Shown: one piece after another, positions 1-8,312 of the stretch | How the letters are laid out: every line of letters begins with the position of its first letter | How positions within the stretch are numbered: position 1 is the first letter of the stretch | NCBI RefSeq assembly: GCF_014899185.1 | Contig: NZ_CP045201.1 | Location: forward strand, 4,255,501 to 4,319,500 | DNA: 64,000 nucleotides | Direction of reading: 5' to 3' | Source of the DNA: Pseudooceanicola spongiae | Lineage (GTDB): Bacteria; Pseudomonadota; Alphaproteobacteria; Rhodobacterales; Rhodobacteraceae | The notes under the pieces: model-generated | The model's database searches: none | What the model saw: the letters and a program-made list of their open reading frames with translations, nothing else | What the model was told of the DNA's origin: nothing | Made by a program: the position numbers and the translations under genes

Positions 1-43
1 GGTCCTGCTTTGGGTCAGGTAGCTGAACCGTTTAGGATACGAG

Positions 44-64
44 AGGGGCCGCAGTGGCCCCTTT
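44..64 (+). terminator. GC hairpin with T-run just before greA
   Basis: AGGGGCC (44-50) and GGCCCCT (56-62) form a 7-bp stem around a 5-nt loop, followed by TT. It lies only about 12 bases before the greA ribosome-binding site. It is most likely the terminator of a gene outside the window, but its position would also allow it to act as an attenuator in the greA leader. Confidence 0.6.
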
Positions 65-86
65 CTGCGTGCCATGGAGGGCCTTG

Positions 87-557
87 ATGGAAAAGATACC
101 AATGACCCGGGCGGGCTTTGTCAAACTCGAAGCCGAGCTGAAACAGCTCAAGTCCGTGGAGCGCCCAGAGATTATCAAGGCGATTGCCGAGGCCCGTGAA
201 CACGGCGACCTCTCGGAAAACGCCGAATATCACTCTGCCCGCGAAAAGCAGAGCTTCATCGAAGGGCGGATCAAAGAGCTGGAAGGCGTGTTGTCTCTCG
301 CCGAGGTGATCGACCCCAAGACCTTGTCCGGAACCGTCAAGTTCGGCGCGACCGTGACACTGGTGGATGAAGACACGGACGAGGAAAAGACCTGGCGCAT
401 TGTTGGCGAATATGAGGCCAATATTGACAAGGGACTGCTGAATATCCGCTCGCCCATTGCCCGTGCCCTGATCGGCAAGGACGAAGGCGACTCGGTCGAG
501 GTGCGCACCCCGGGTGGCGATCGCTCCTACGAGGTTCTGAAGATCACCTACGAGTAG
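87..557 (+). CDS. greA: transcription elongation factor GreA
   Basis: GreA (156 aa) binds the RNA polymerase secondary channel and stimulates cleavage of backtracked transcripts. The protein has the usual GreA length and layout: an N-terminal antiparallel coiled coil (about residues 1-75) whose tip carries the acidic [12 protein letters not shown] motif, then a C-terminal FKBP-like domain ending in a typical GreA tail ([10 protein letters not shown]). The ATG at 87 was chosen over an in-frame ATG at 54 because GGAGG lies at 76-80, 6 bases upstream, and because MEKIPMT is the usual alphaproteobacterial GreA start. A GC hairpin sits just upstream. The next gene begins 78 bp downstream. Confidence 0.97.
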   Translation: MEKIPMTRAGFVKLEAELKQLKSVERPEIIKAIAEAREHGDLSENAEYHSAREKQSFIEGRIKELEGVLSLAEVIDPKTLSGTVKFGATVTLVDEDTDEEKTWRIVGEYEANIDKGLLNIRSPIARALIGKDEGDSVEVRTPGGDRSYEVLKITYE

Positions 558-635
558 TGGGGGCGCGGCGGAACACGTCGGGACCCCGTTCAGGCAAGCC
601 AGCCGGGGACACTTTATGCCAGCCAGAGGCAGCAC

Positions 636-1664
636 ATGACTGACAGCCAGGATCAGGAAGGCAAGCCGACGCCGCTTGGCCTGCAGGACGCATCCGAACA
701 GCAGGGCTTCAGCCCTGTTGAGACCATTGCCCTGCTTGTCAGTCTGCTGTGGATGGTGGGCGCGGGGGTCTATTTCGGGGTGTTTCGACAGCCCTCGGAC
801 AATGGCGTCGAGGGGCTGCACACACTTCAGGTCGCTATGATGGTGATGGCTGTCGTCGTACCTGTTGCGCTGATCTGGGTGGCGGCCATGGCCGCGCGCT
901 CGGCCCGGGTGATGCGCGAAGAAAGCCGTCGTCTGCGGGCGGCGATCGACGCCATCCGCCACGCCTATGTCACGCAAAGTCAGCGTGGCGGCGGGGCAGG
1001 TGACAGCAGCATCACCCGCAAGCTTGACGAGATTGTCATGGCGCAGCGCAAGACCGAAACCGCGCTGCTGACCGTCAGCTCTATCCGCGAACACAGTGTT
1101 GCGCGGGCCGATGCCCCCGTGATGCCGGTCCGCTCTGCCGACGAAGGGCAGGCGCCTTTGCCACTTGGGCCTTCTGACGCCGATGTTCCGGCGCCTCTGA
1201 GCCGGGGCGATTTCATCCGCGCGATGAATTTCCCCGAAACCGCTGAGGATCAGGAGGGGTTTGCTGCCCTGCGCAAGGCCCTCAAGGATCGCCAGTCAGC
1301 CCTGCTGATACAGGCGTCGCAGGATATTCTGACGCTGCTCAGCCAGGACGGCATTTATATGGACGACCTACGCGTCGATATGGCCAGCGCCGAGATATGG
1401 CGGCGCTTTGCCGCGGGCGAGCGCGGGCCACAGGTTTCAGCGCTTGGTGGGATTCGCGATCGCTCTTCCCTGGCTCTGGCGGCGGGACGGATGAAGCAGG
1501 ATCCCATCTTTCGCGACGTGGCACATCATTTCCTGCGCCGCTTCGACAAGATGTTCATCGATTTTGAAAAGACAGCGTCCGACGCCGAAATACAGGGGCT
1601 GTCGGAAACCCGCACCGCCCGTGCCTTCATGTTGCTGGGGCGCGTCGCAGCCATCTTTGACTGA
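636..1664 (+). CDS. conserved membrane protein, function unknown
   Basis: A 342-aa protein with two predicted membrane segments (about residues 26-48 and 67-92, both strongly hydrophobic). An alpha-helical, Arg/Glu-rich stretch follows (about 93-125, coiled-coil-like), then a soluble C-terminal domain of about 150 residues. I recognise it as the kind of hypothetical protein found beside greA in Rhodobacteraceae, but no catalytic motif is visible. It ends just before a strong bidirectional terminator that separates it from the convergent prenyl synthase gene. Its function is unknown. Confidence 0.8.
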   Translation: MTDSQDQEGKPTPLGLQDASEQQGFSPVETIALLVSLLWMVGAGVYFGVFRQPSDNGVEGLHTLQVAMMVMAVVVPVALIWVAAMAARSARVMREESRRLRAAIDAIRHAYVTQSQRGGGAGDSSITRKLDEIVMAQRKTETALLTVSSIREHSVARADAPVMPVRSADEGQAPLPLGPSDADVPAPLSRGDFIRAMNFPETAEDQEGFAALRKALKDRQSALLIQASQDILTLLSQDGIYMDDLRVDMASAEIWRRFAAGERGPQVSALGGIRDRSSLALAAGRMKQDPIFRDVAHHFLRRFDKMFIDFEKTASDAEIQGLSETRTARAFMLLGRVAAIFD

Positions 1665-1674
1665 CGGCAGGTGT

Positions 1675-1714
1675 AAAAAGAGAGACGCAAGCCTTCGCCT
1701 GCGTCTCTCTTTTT
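1675..1714. terminator. bidirectional intrinsic terminator
   Basis: A perfect 15-bp inverted repeat: AAAAAGAGAGACGCA (1675-1689) pairs with 1700-1714 across a 10-nt loop. The A-run on one arm and T-run on the other make it symmetric. It can stop transcription from both the membrane-protein gene (plus) and the prenyl synthase gene (minus), which converge on it. Confidence 0.92.
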
Positions 1715-1730
1715 CATTCAGACCATCGCC

Positions 1731-2771
1731 TCAGGTGAGACGCGAGACGACATAGGCCGCGAGATCTGACAGGATCGTGCGCAGGTCGCTCTCAGGCAGC
1801 ACGGTCAGTGCGTCGCGGGCCTTTTGCGACCAGTCATGTGCCGTCTTGCGCGTGCTCTCCAGCGTGCCGTGCTTGTCCATCAGGGCCAGAGCCTGCTCCA
1901 GATCGCCCTCTGCCTGTTTGCCGCGCCCGATGGTGCGTTCCCAGAAGGCACGCTCGGTGTCGTCCGCAGCGGCGATGGCACGGATCACCGGTAGGGTCAG
2001 TTTGCGCTCTCTGAAATCATCGCCGACGTTCTTGCCGGTTTGTGCGCTGTCGCCGCCGTAATCCAGCAGATCATCCGCCATCTGGAACGCCACGCCGAGC
2101 GCGTCGCCATAGGTGAACAGCGCCTCGACATGCTCTTCCGGGGCTTCAGCCAGCACGGCACCCGATTGCGTCGCTGCGGAAAACAGCGCCGCCGTCTTGC
2201 CCCGGATCACCTGAAGATAGGTCTCCTCCGACGTCTTGATGTCCTGCGCCACAGTCAGCTGCAGCACTTCGCCCTCAGCGATGGTCGACGAAGCCCCGGC
2301 GAGGATATCCAGCACACGCAGGTTGCCCGGCTCGACCATGAGCTGGAAAGCGCGCGCAAAAAGATAGTCGCCAACGAGAACTGAGCTCTGGTTGTCCCAG
2401 AGCAGGTTCGCGGTGGGGCGTCCGCGGCGCTGTTTGCTTTCGTCCACCACATCGTCATGCAGCAGGGTCGCCGTGTGAATGAACTCGACTGTCGCCGCCA
2501 GATGGATGTGATAGCCGCCCGCGTATCCGCAAAGCTTGGCGGCCGCCAGCGTCAGCATCGGGCGCAGTCGCTTGCCACCAGCCCCCACAAGGTGGGCGGT
2601 CACTTCTGGGATGCGAGGCGCGTGGCGCGACGACATCTTCTCATTTATCAGCGTGTTGACCGCGTCCAACTCCTGCTGGAGGGCTGCGGCCAGCGCATCA
2701 TGAGGTCTGCTTGCGAATTGGTCCAAACCGACTCTCCCGTCATTGGTCTCGACAAACCGGGTTGCCTGCAT
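1731..2771 (-). CDS. ispB: long-chain polyprenyl diphosphate synthase
   Basis: This 346-aa trans-isoprenyl diphosphate synthase elongates allylic diphosphates with isopentenyl diphosphate to make the side chain of ubiquinone (decaprenyl or octaprenyl; the length cannot be read from sequence). Both aspartate-rich motifs are present: LLHDDVVD (first, metal and substrate binding) and MADDLLDYGGD (second). The GGKRLRPML motif near residue 65 binds the IPP diphosphate. The gene diverges from the DUF2007 gene, with only about 14 bp between the two starts, and shares a terminator with its convergent neighbour. The symbol is by family; an ortholog might be called dps or dds instead. Confidence 0.9.
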   Translation of the reverse strand: MQATRFVETNDGRVGLDQFASRPHDALAAALQQELDAVNTLINEKMSSRHAPRIPEVTAHLVGAGGKRLRPMLTLAAAKLCGYAGGYHIHLAATVEFIHTATLLHDDVVDESKQRRGRPTANLLWDNQSSVLVGDYLFARAFQLMVEPGNLRVLDILAGASSTIAEGEVLQLTVAQDIKTSEETYLQVIRGKTAALFSAATQSGAVLAEAPEEHVEALFTYGDALGVAFQMADDLLDYGGDSAQTGKNVGDDFRERKLTLPVIRAIAAADDTERAFWERTIGRGKQAEGDLEQALALMDKHGTLESTRKTAHDWSQKARDALTVLPESDLRTILSDLAAYVVSRLT

Positions 2772-2785
2772 TTATCTGCAGAGCA

Positions 2786-3001
2786 ATGAAACAGCTCCTG
2801 CGCACAAATGACCCGACCCGCCTCGCCTTCGCCCAGGCTATGCTTCAGGGCGAGGATATAGACTGCTTTGAAATGGACGTAAATATGAGCGTGCTCGAAG
2901 GCTCGATCGGCATTTTGCCGCGACGGCTGATGGTGCGCGAGTCTGACTACGACGCAGCGGTCATCGTGATGCGGGACAATGACATCCCCCTTGATGGATG
3001 A
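2786..3001 (+). CDS. DUF2007 family small protein
   Basis: A 71-aa protein starting MKQLLRTNDPTRLAFA. It matches the DUF2007 (putative signal transducing protein) pattern: an N-terminal helix-forming segment that scans as RLAFAQAMLQGEDIDCFEMD, then VLEGSIGILPRRLMV, and a terminal VIVMRDNDIPLDG. The ATG at 2786 was chosen because the upstream part of the frame is the divergent prenyl synthase start region and does not resemble the family. Its 3' end overlaps the start of the methyltransferase gene, so the two are probably translationally coupled. Its molecular role is not known. Confidence 0.85.
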   Translation: MKQLLRTNDPTRLAFAQAMLQGEDIDCFEMDVNMSVLEGSIGILPRRLMVRESDYDAAVIVMRDNDIPLDG

Positions 3002-3749
3002 GAGCCTGAGCCGTGACCGCTTTCTGGGTGGGCGGCTGACCCTTTTACAGCCCAAGCGGGGCTATCGTGCGGGGGTGGACCCGGTGTTTCTGGCGGCCTC
3101 TGTGCAGGCGCGCGCGGGCCAGTCTTTGCTGGATCTGGGATGTGGTGGCGGGGTCGCTGCGCTCTGTGCCGGAGCGCGCAATCCGGGGCTGTCGCTGACC
3201 GGGCTGGAACGGCAGGCGCCCTATGCTGCGCTGGCGCGACGCAATGCCACTGAGAACGGTCTGGAAATGACGGTCTACGAGGGGGACCTGACCGCGATGC
3301 CCGGCGAGCTGCGTCAGATCCGGTTCGATCACGTTATCGCCAATCCTCCGTACTTTCGCCGCGATGCGTCGGTGCCAGCACAGGCTGAGGACCGGGAGGG
3401 CGCGATGGGTGAGGATACTCCGCTGGCCTCATGGGTCGAGGTGGCAGCGCGGCGCTGCTTGCCCGGCGGCTATGTCACCTTCGTACATCGCAGCGAGCGT
3501 TTGCCAGAATTGCTGGGCGCTTTCGCCCTGCACCTTGGCTCCCTCGAGCTCAAGCCTTTGTTACCCAGAGCCGGGCGTGCGGCGCATCTGGTATTGTTGC
3601 GGGGGCGCAAGGGTGGGCGTGCGGCATTTCGTCTGCATGCCGGGCTGGTCCTGCACCGCGGCGAGACCCACGACTGCGACGGCGCGAACTACAGCCCTGA
3701 GGTGAGTCGCATCCTGCGGGACGGCGATCCGCTCATCTTCGCGCCATAG
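2979..3749 (+). CDS. TrmN6-like SAM-dependent methyltransferase
   Basis: A 256-aa class I methyltransferase. Motif I (LLDLGCGGGVAALC, about residues 50-63) binds S-adenosylmethionine. The NPPY motif in VIANPPYFRRD is diagnostic of N6-adenine or exocyclic amine methyltransferases such as tRNA1(Val) adenine-N6-methyltransferase and the HemK/PrmC group. The family is often annotated tRNA1(Val) (adenine(37)-N6)-methyltransferase, which I infer here. Two starts are possible, ATG at 2979 or 2994; both overlap the end of the DUF2007 gene (3001), pointing to coupled translation. Confidence 0.85.
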   Translation: MTSPLMDESLSRDRFLGGRLTLLQPKRGYRAGVDPVFLAASVQARAGQSLLDLGCGGGVAALCAGARNPGLSLTGLERQAPYAALARRNATENGLEMTVYEGDLTAMPGELRQIRFDHVIANPPYFRRDASVPAQAEDREGAMGEDTPLASWVEVAARRCLPGGYVTFVHRSERLPELLGAFALHLGSLELKPLLPRAGRAAHLVLLRGRKGGRAAFRLHAGLVLHRGETHDCDGANYSPEVSRILRDGDPLIFAP

Positions 3750-3918
3750 GTCAGCGGGAAACCGCGCGACATTAACCTTACGTCAGGGTTTTGAGCGACA
3801 TTTTACTGTTGATTAAGAGATTGGGCGCAGTTTTGCCGGTGCACTGCAGGTGCAACGTGACAGAATTATGAAAGTGTGGTGGACTGATTTCACTACATCA
3901 TCAGAGAGGAGACGATCC
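3750..3918 (+). promoter_or_regulatory. leader/promoter region of the DUF465 gene
   Basis: A 169-bp AT-rich gap. It contains an imperfect inverted repeat (TGCAC-N5-GTGCA, 3839-3853) and a purine-rich Shine-Dalgarno (GAGAGGAGA) at 3903-3911, before the ATG at 3919. I could not assign promoter boxes with confidence. Confidence 0.35.
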
Positions 3919-4089
3919 ATGAGCTTGAGTTCACACGTTGAAGAACTGAAGAAGAAACACGCATCTCTCTCGGCAGCCGTCGATCAGGCACGTCGATCGC
4001 CGAGCATGTCGGATCTGGAAATAACCGCGCTGAAAAAGCGCAAACTGGCGCTGAAAGAGCAGATCAGTCGGCTGGCGACCTCGCACTGA
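3919..4089 (+). CDS. DUF465 (YdcH-like) small protein
   Basis: A 56-aa, highly charged helical protein: MSLSSHVEELKKKHASLS at the N-terminus, then a second helix ALKKRKLALKEQISRL. This two-helix, Lys-rich layout is characteristic of DUF465/YdcH. The ATG at 3919 is chosen over upstream ATGs because GAGAGGAGA lies 7 bases before it and because the family starts here. Function is unknown; a small coiled-coil binding protein is plausible. A hairpin with T-run lies about 100 bp downstream. Confidence 0.88.
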   Translation: MSLSSHVEELKKKHASLSAAVDQARRSPSMSDLEITALKKRKLALKEQISRLATSH

Positions 4090-4191
4090 CACTGCACTTT
4101 CCCGGGGCCTCGTCCCGCATATCTCAGCGACCCTGCCGGTGACGGCTGGGCGCATATGACTAGGAAAAAATACAGAAAAACTGCGCGGTCG

Positions 4192-4236
4192 GCACTTTGC
4201 CTCCTAGCAATTGAGTTGATTACTAAAGTGCTTTTT
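4192..4236 (+). terminator. hairpin with T-run; possible small-RNA 3' end
   Basis: GCACTTT (4192-4198) pairs with AAAGTGC (4225-4231), followed directly by TTTTT. The 26-nt loop carries GCCTCCTAGC, which includes CCTCCT, a perfect complement of the Shine-Dalgarno core. It may be the terminator of the DUF465 transcript or the end of a small RNA processed from it. Confidence 0.5.
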
Positions 4237-4426
4237 GCCTGCCGTGATCAGGGTTTCTTTTGCCCCGAGAAGGACCTCGGACGCCCGAATAGACAGCAGT
4301 TTCGGCCGCTTATTGAATTTCAAAGTCCAAAGTCAGCATTCGATCACGCATGCAATTTTTTCACGATGCAGTTTGTCGCGGCCACGTGTGAGTCTACCCA
4401 GCTTCGTCCTCGAACGTCCAAATCGT

Positions 4427-4457
4427 AAGGGGCCGCAGCTGATAACTCCGGCCCCTT
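4427..4457 (-). terminator. GC hairpin downstream of phbB
   Basis: AAGGGGCCG (4427-4435) and CGGCCCCTT (4449-4457) form a perfect 9-bp stem with a 13-nt loop, 22 bp past the phbB stop. On the minus strand it ends in CCCCTT with no long T-run, so termination may be partial. Confidence 0.6.
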
Positions 4458-4478
4458 CTCTGACATAACGAACAGTTC

Positions 4479-5201
4479 TCAGACGAAGAACTGTCCTCCA
4501 TTGGCTGTGATCGTGGAGCCTGTGACAAATCCTGAGTCTTCGGAAGCCAGGAACACCACGCAGCGCGCGATTTCCTCCGGCTCCCCAAGGCGACCGACGG
4601 GGATCTGGCCGATGATCGCATCGCGCACCTTTTCCGGTACCGCCATCACCATGTCCGTCGCAATATACCCAGGGCAAATCGCATTCGCGGTGATGTTGAA
4701 CCGCGCGCCCTCCTGTGCCAGCGATTTCACGATGCCAAGGTCACCTGCCTTGGTCGCGGCGTAGTTCACCTGACCGAACTGACCTTTTTGGCCGTTGATC
4801 GAAGAAATGACGATGAAGCGGCCAAATTTTCGCTCGCGCATCCCTGGCCAGACAGGATGGATGGTGTTGAAAACACCCGTCAGGTTGGTGCCGATGACCT
4901 CGCTCCATTGATCGGGCGTCATCTTGTGGAACGGAGCATCGCGGGTAATGCCCGCATTGGCAACGACCACATCAATCGGGCCAATGTCAGCCTCGACCGA
5001 CGCGATCCCCGCCTTTGATTCGTCGTAGTCGGCGACGTTCCACTTGTACGTGGCGATGCCGGTTTCTTTGGTAAACGCCGCTGCCGCCTCTTCATTTCCG
5101 GCATAGGTGGCCGCGACGGTGTATCCGGCGGTCTGCAAAGCTATGGAAATAGCTGCGCCGATCCCCCGCGATCCCCCTGTTACAAGAGCTGTTCGAGCCA
5201 T
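4479..5201 (-). CDS. phbB: acetoacetyl-CoA reductase (PhbB/PhaB)
   Basis: A 240-aa short-chain dehydrogenase that reduces acetoacetyl-CoA to (R)-3-hydroxybutyryl-CoA with NADPH. It serves polyhydroxybutyrate synthesis and, in bacteria using the ethylmalonyl-CoA pathway, acetate assimilation. Seen: glycine-rich cofactor motif TGGSRGIG near the N-terminus, NAG in VVANAGITRD, catalytic Ser in ISSINGQKGQFGQ and the YxxxK pair in VNYAATKAG. The segment NGQKGQFGQVNY is characteristic of PhaB rather than FabG. A GGAGGAGACA ribosome-binding site precedes the ATG. phbA lies upstream on the same strand but is separated by an intrinsic terminator, so phbB probably has its own promoter. Confidence 0.95.
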   Translation of the reverse strand: MARTALVTGGSRGIGAAISIALQTAGYTVAATYAGNEEAAAAFTKETGIATYKWNVADYDESKAGIASVEADIGPIDVVVANAGITRDAPFHKMTPDQWSEVIGTNLTGVFNTIHPVWPGMRERKFGRFIVISSINGQKGQFGQVNYAATKAGDLGIVKSLAQEGARFNITANAICPGYIATDMVMAVPEKVRDAIIGQIPVGRLGEPEEIARCVVFLASEDSGFVTGSTITANGGQFFV

Positions 5202-5348
5202 GTTGTCTCCTCCCCCTTACAGAAACTCATTCCGCAATACTATTAAATATTACGCCATAAATACGCAAGATTATTTCCTTAGTGAGGGGCGCGTCCTCGG
5301 CCACTCTTCCTTGAGTAGAGCGTTTAACGGCATGCAGATGCAACAAAA

Positions 5349-5368
5349 AAGGCGCCCGAAGGCGCCTT
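5349..5368 (-). terminator. intrinsic terminator of phbA
   Basis: On the minus strand AAGGCGCC and GGCGCCTT pair around a TTCG tetraloop, followed by a T-run (complement of the A-run at 5345-5350). It lies 16 bp past the phbA stop and separates phbA from phbB. Confidence 0.9.
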
Positions 5369-5383
5369 CTTCGCGAGATGTGA

Positions 5384-6559
5384 TCAAGGGCGCTCGAGAC
5401 ACATGGCAACACCCATGCCGCCACCGATGCATAGGGTCGCAAGGCCCTTCTTGGCGCCGCGGCGCCGCATCTCGAACAGCAGGGTGTTCAGGATGCGGGC
5501 GCCCGAAGCGCCGATAGGGTGACCGATCGCGATGGCACCGCCGTTGACGTTCACGATCGCCGGATCCCAGCCCATATCCTTGTTCACAGCGCAGGCCTGC
5601 GCGGCGAAGGCTTCGTTCGCCTCGACAAGGTCGAGATCCTCAGGCTTCCAGCCGGCTTTTTCCAGCGCCTTGCGCGACGCGTGGATCGGTCCGACGCCCA
5701 TGATCGACGGGTCAACCCCAGCGGTGGCGTAGGAGACGATTCGCGCCAGCGGTTCGATGCCGCGCTTTTCAGCCTCTTGAGCGGTCATCAGCAGGGCACC
5801 AGCAGCACCATCGTTGATGCCCGAAGCGTTCGCTGCGGTGACGGTGCCATCCTTGGTGAAGGCGGGGCGCAGTTTCTGCATGGCTTCAATCGTTGCACCG
5901 TGGCGGATATATTCGTCTTCGGAGACTACGATGTCGCCTTTGCGGGTCTTGACCGTGAAGGGCACGATCTCATCAGCGAATTTGCCCGCCTTTTGGGCGG
6001 CTTCCGCCTTGTTCTGCGAGGCGACTGCGAAGATGTCCTGCGCTTCGCGCGAGATTTGCCATTGCTCGGCTACATTTTCGGCGGTCTGACCCATATGGTA
6101 GCCGTTGAAAGCATCCCAGAGGCCGTCACGGATCATCGAATCGATGTATTTGACATCGCCCATTTTGTGACCGGCGCGCAGGTGCGCTACATGGGGGCTG
6201 AGCGACATGCTTTCCTGACCACCAGCGGCGATGATCGCGGCATCGCCAAGCTGGATGTGCTGGGCAGCAAGGGCAACGGCGCGCAGGCCGGAGCCACAGA
6301 CCTGGTTGAGGCTCCAGGCAGAAGAGGCGATCGGCAGGCCGGCATTGATGTGGGCCTGACGGGCAGGGTTCTGGCCCTGACCGGCGGTCAAAACCTGACC
6401 CAGGATCGTCTCGGACACTTCGGCTTTTTCGATCCCGGCGCGGGCGACAAGCTCTGCCAGAACGGTAGCGCCGAGGTCGTGGGCCGGGGTGCTTGCGAAA
6501 GCGCCAAGGAACGAGCCGACGGGTGTGCGGGCCGCGGATGCAATTACGACGTTGGTCAT
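5384..6559 (-). CDS. phbA: acetyl-CoA acetyltransferase (beta-ketothiolase)
   Basis: A 391-aa biosynthetic thiolase that condenses two acetyl-CoA to acetoacetyl-CoA, the first step of PHB synthesis and of the ethylmalonyl-CoA pathway. Seen: the acyl-accepting Cys in [10 protein letters not shown], the catalytic His in [10 protein letters not shown], and the C-terminal Cys in [11 protein letters not shown]. The ATG at 6559 ([15 protein letters not shown]) was chosen over an in-frame ATG 75 bp upstream because GGAGG precedes it and its N-terminus is the family's. A clear terminator follows. It pairs functionally with phbB downstream. Confidence 0.96.
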   Translation of the reverse strand: MTNVVIASAARTPVGSFLGAFASTPAHDLGATVLAELVARAGIEKAEVSETILGQVLTAGQGQNPARQAHINAGLPIASSAWSLNQVCGSGLRAVALAAQHIQLGDAAIIAAGGQESMSLSPHVAHLRAGHKMGDVKYIDSMIRDGLWDAFNGYHMGQTAENVAEQWQISREAQDIFAVASQNKAEAAQKAGKFADEIVPFTVKTRKGDIVVSEDEYIRHGATIEAMQKLRPAFTKDGTVTAANASGINDGAAGALLMTAQEAEKRGIEPLARIVSYATAGVDPSIMGVGPIHASRKALEKAGWKPEDLDLVEANEAFAAQACAVNKDMGWDPAIVNVNGGAIAIGHPIGASGARILNTLLFEMRRRGAKKGLATLCIGGGMGVAMCLERP

Positions 6560-6679
6560 GGTATCCTCCACCAGTGCAGGCGCAATGCCGCGCCCATTGA
6601 CTCGAGACATATAGGAATTGGTGGGGTGCCTCAATAACGGCGGGGGTTCCTGCGGCTGAATGCGGCGCTTTGTCTGCCG

Positions 6680-7531
6680 TCAGCGGGGCGGTTCGGGGGC
6701 ACTGCTGCTGACTGACCAAGGGGGGTAGAGCGTTGGTCGCGCGAAGAAATAGCCTTGCAGGTATTCCACACCACAGTCCGCCAGCCAGTCTGCATCGCGC
6801 TCGGTTTCGACACGTTCGGCGATGGTCAGCATATCGAACTGGTCAGCGATCATCACCAAAGCCCGGGTCAGAACCTGATGATCCGCTGAGGTGCTGATAT
6901 CGCGGATGAAAGAGCCATCGATCTTGACCATGTCGAAGGAAAAGTCGCGCAGATAGCGAAACGACGTGTAGCCAGACCCGAAGTCATCCAGAGCAAAACA
7001 GACCCCGTGACGCTGCAGATCATGCATGAAACTGATCACGAGTTCAGGTGACAGCATGGCGGAGCGCTCGGTGATCTCAATGATCAGACGCTCGCCAATT
7101 GTGGGATCCTGGTCGAGCCAGTGATGCAGGGTGCGGTTCCAGTCGCCATAGCCGATGGAGCGCGTCGACATGTTGATTCCGAGACGTATATGCTGTTGTT
7201 CGTGCAGTGTTTTAAGCCCAAGCTCCAGGGCCTTGCAGTCAAGGATGCGCCCAAGTTCCGATGTCTCGACCGCGCTGATGAAATCCTTTGCCGGGGTGAC
7301 ACGGCCGGCGGGGTCAAGCAGCCGGATCAGACCTTCGTGATAGGCGATGCGACCGTTGCTGCGGGGGTTAACGACAGGCTGATAGGCGAGGGCCACGGAA
7401 CCGGTGCGCAGCGCGGTGGCGACGAGCTCTTTCGCGGTGGACACGTCAAGGGCGGGACGGCTGATGTCGCCCTGAGAGGTGTCGGTCTTTCCCGCGGAAA
7501 GTTCCGCCCCTTCGCCCTTGCCACCGGCCAT
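6680..7531 (-). CDS. EAL-domain protein (cyclic-di-GMP phosphodiesterase family)
   Basis: A 283-aa single EAL domain with no membrane or sensory part. The metal and catalytic residues of active c-di-GMP phosphodiesterases all appear present: Glu66 (here EGL rather than EAL), Asn120, the EITER motif (152-156), Asp182 and Asp183 in LDDFGSGY, Lys203 in VKIDGSF, Glu239 in AERVET and Gln259 in LQGYFF. Activity (c-di-GMP to pGpG) is therefore plausible. A Lys/Gly/Asp-rich tail of about 25 residues precedes the domain. It stands alone between phbA and the divergent tag gene. Confidence 0.88.
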   Translation of the reverse strand: MAGGKGEGAELSAGKTDTSQGDISRPALDVSTAKELVATALRTGSVALAYQPVVNPRSNGRIAYHEGLIRLLDPAGRVTPAKDFISAVETSELGRILDCKALELGLKTLHEQQHIRLGINMSTRSIGYGDWNRTLHHWLDQDPTIGERLIIEITERSAMLSPELVISFMHDLQRHGVCFALDDFGSGYTSFRYLRDFSFDMVKIDGSFIRDISTSADHQVLTRALVMIADQFDMLTIAERVETERDADWLADCGVEYLQGYFFARPTLYPPWSVSSSAPEPPR

Positions 7532-7594
7532 GTCATAATGCCTCTTTGTCCGGTCTAGGTTTATGCTGCCGCTCGGTTAAAAAGGCGATAAGAT

Positions 7595-8197
7595 ATGGAA
7601 ATGAATACGCTTCCTCTGAATGACCCGCCGCGCTGTGCATGGGTCGGCACCGAGCCGATCTATCTTGAGTACCACGATACGGAGTGGGGGGTGCCCGAGT
7701 GGGACAGTCGAGCGCTCTGGGAAAAGCTGGTTCTCGACGGCTTTCAGGCCGGGCTGAGCTGGATCACCATCTTGAAAAAGCGTGACAATTTCCGCGAGGC
7801 TTTCGCCGGGTTCGATCCTGAGGTTATCGCCACCTGGGGCGAGCCGGAGGTGCAGCGGCTGTTGGGGGACGCTGGCATCATCCGGCACCGTGGCAAGATC
7901 GAGGCAACCATCGGCAATGCGCAGGCCTGGCTGAAAATTGAGGAAAAACAGGGCTTTGACAAGCTGCTCTGGGGCTATGTCGAGGGCGAGGCGCTGCAGC
8001 CGGGCTACCGGAGCCACAGTGAGGTACCCCCCTCGACTCCGCTGTCGGAGCGGGTCTCCAAGGATCTGAAAAAGGCCGGGTTCCGCTTTGTCGGGCCGAC
8101 GATCGTCTATGCCTTCATGGAGGCCTGCGGGCTGGTCAATGACCACCTTGTGGGGTGCCATTGCCATGCCCGCTGTGCGGCGTTGAAGGCCGGTTAA
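7595..8197 (+). CDS. tag: DNA-3-methyladenine glycosylase I
   Basis: A 200-aa base-excision repair enzyme that removes 3-methyladenine from alkylated DNA. The zinc-snap residues of the Tag family are visible with the Escherichia coli spacing: Cys14 and His27 near the N-terminus (RCAWV, YHDTEWG) and His184 and Cys188 near the C-terminus (DHLVGCHCH). The GLSWITILKKRDNFREAF segment matches the helix-hairpin-helix region. The gene diverges from the EAL gene and converges on the thioredoxin gene. Confidence 0.95.
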   Translation: MEMNTLPLNDPPRCAWVGTEPIYLEYHDTEWGVPEWDSRALWEKLVLDGFQAGLSWITILKKRDNFREAFAGFDPEVIATWGEPEVQRLLGDAGIIRHRGKIEATIGNAQAWLKIEEKQGFDKLLWGYVEGEALQPGYRSHSEVPPSTPLSERVSKDLKKAGFRFVGPTIVYAFMEACGLVNDHLVGCHCHARCAALKAG

Positions 8198-8247
8198 GTC
8201 ACGTCTCACGCCGCTCGGAAACGGGGCTTTTTGCTGCAAATCGGCAT

Positions 8248-8291
8248 GTCGGTATCGCGTCGGTATTCCGACGGTAACTGAACGGTGCGAA
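8248..8291 (+). repeat. dispersed 11-bp-unit tandem element, copy A
   Basis: Four contiguous 11-bp units: GTCGGTATCGC, GTCGGTATTCC, GACGGTAACTG and AACGGTGCGAA. The CGGT core recurs at exactly 11-bp steps. The first 20 bases are identical to copy B near 21819. It sits in the convergent gap between tag and the TlpA-like gene. Confidence 0.75.
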
Positions 8292-8312
8292 ATCTGACGC
8301 CCCGGGGCGGGG

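Larger units (their letters stand above)
4090..4478. other. gene-poor intergenic region
   Basis: 389 bp, more AT-rich than the surroundings, between the convergent DUF465 and phbB genes. An open 90-codon frame (4156-4428, plus) has no ribosome-binding site and no recognisable domain, so I do not call it. The visible structures are a plus-strand hairpin with T-run (4192-4236) and a GC hairpin downstream of phbB (4427-4457). The region is large enough to hold a small RNA. Confidence 0.5.

Noticed and set aside
4156-4428. 90-codon frame in the AT-rich gap after DUF465
   Set aside because: No Shine-Dalgarno, no recognisable domain, and the hairpin at 4192-4236 lies inside it.
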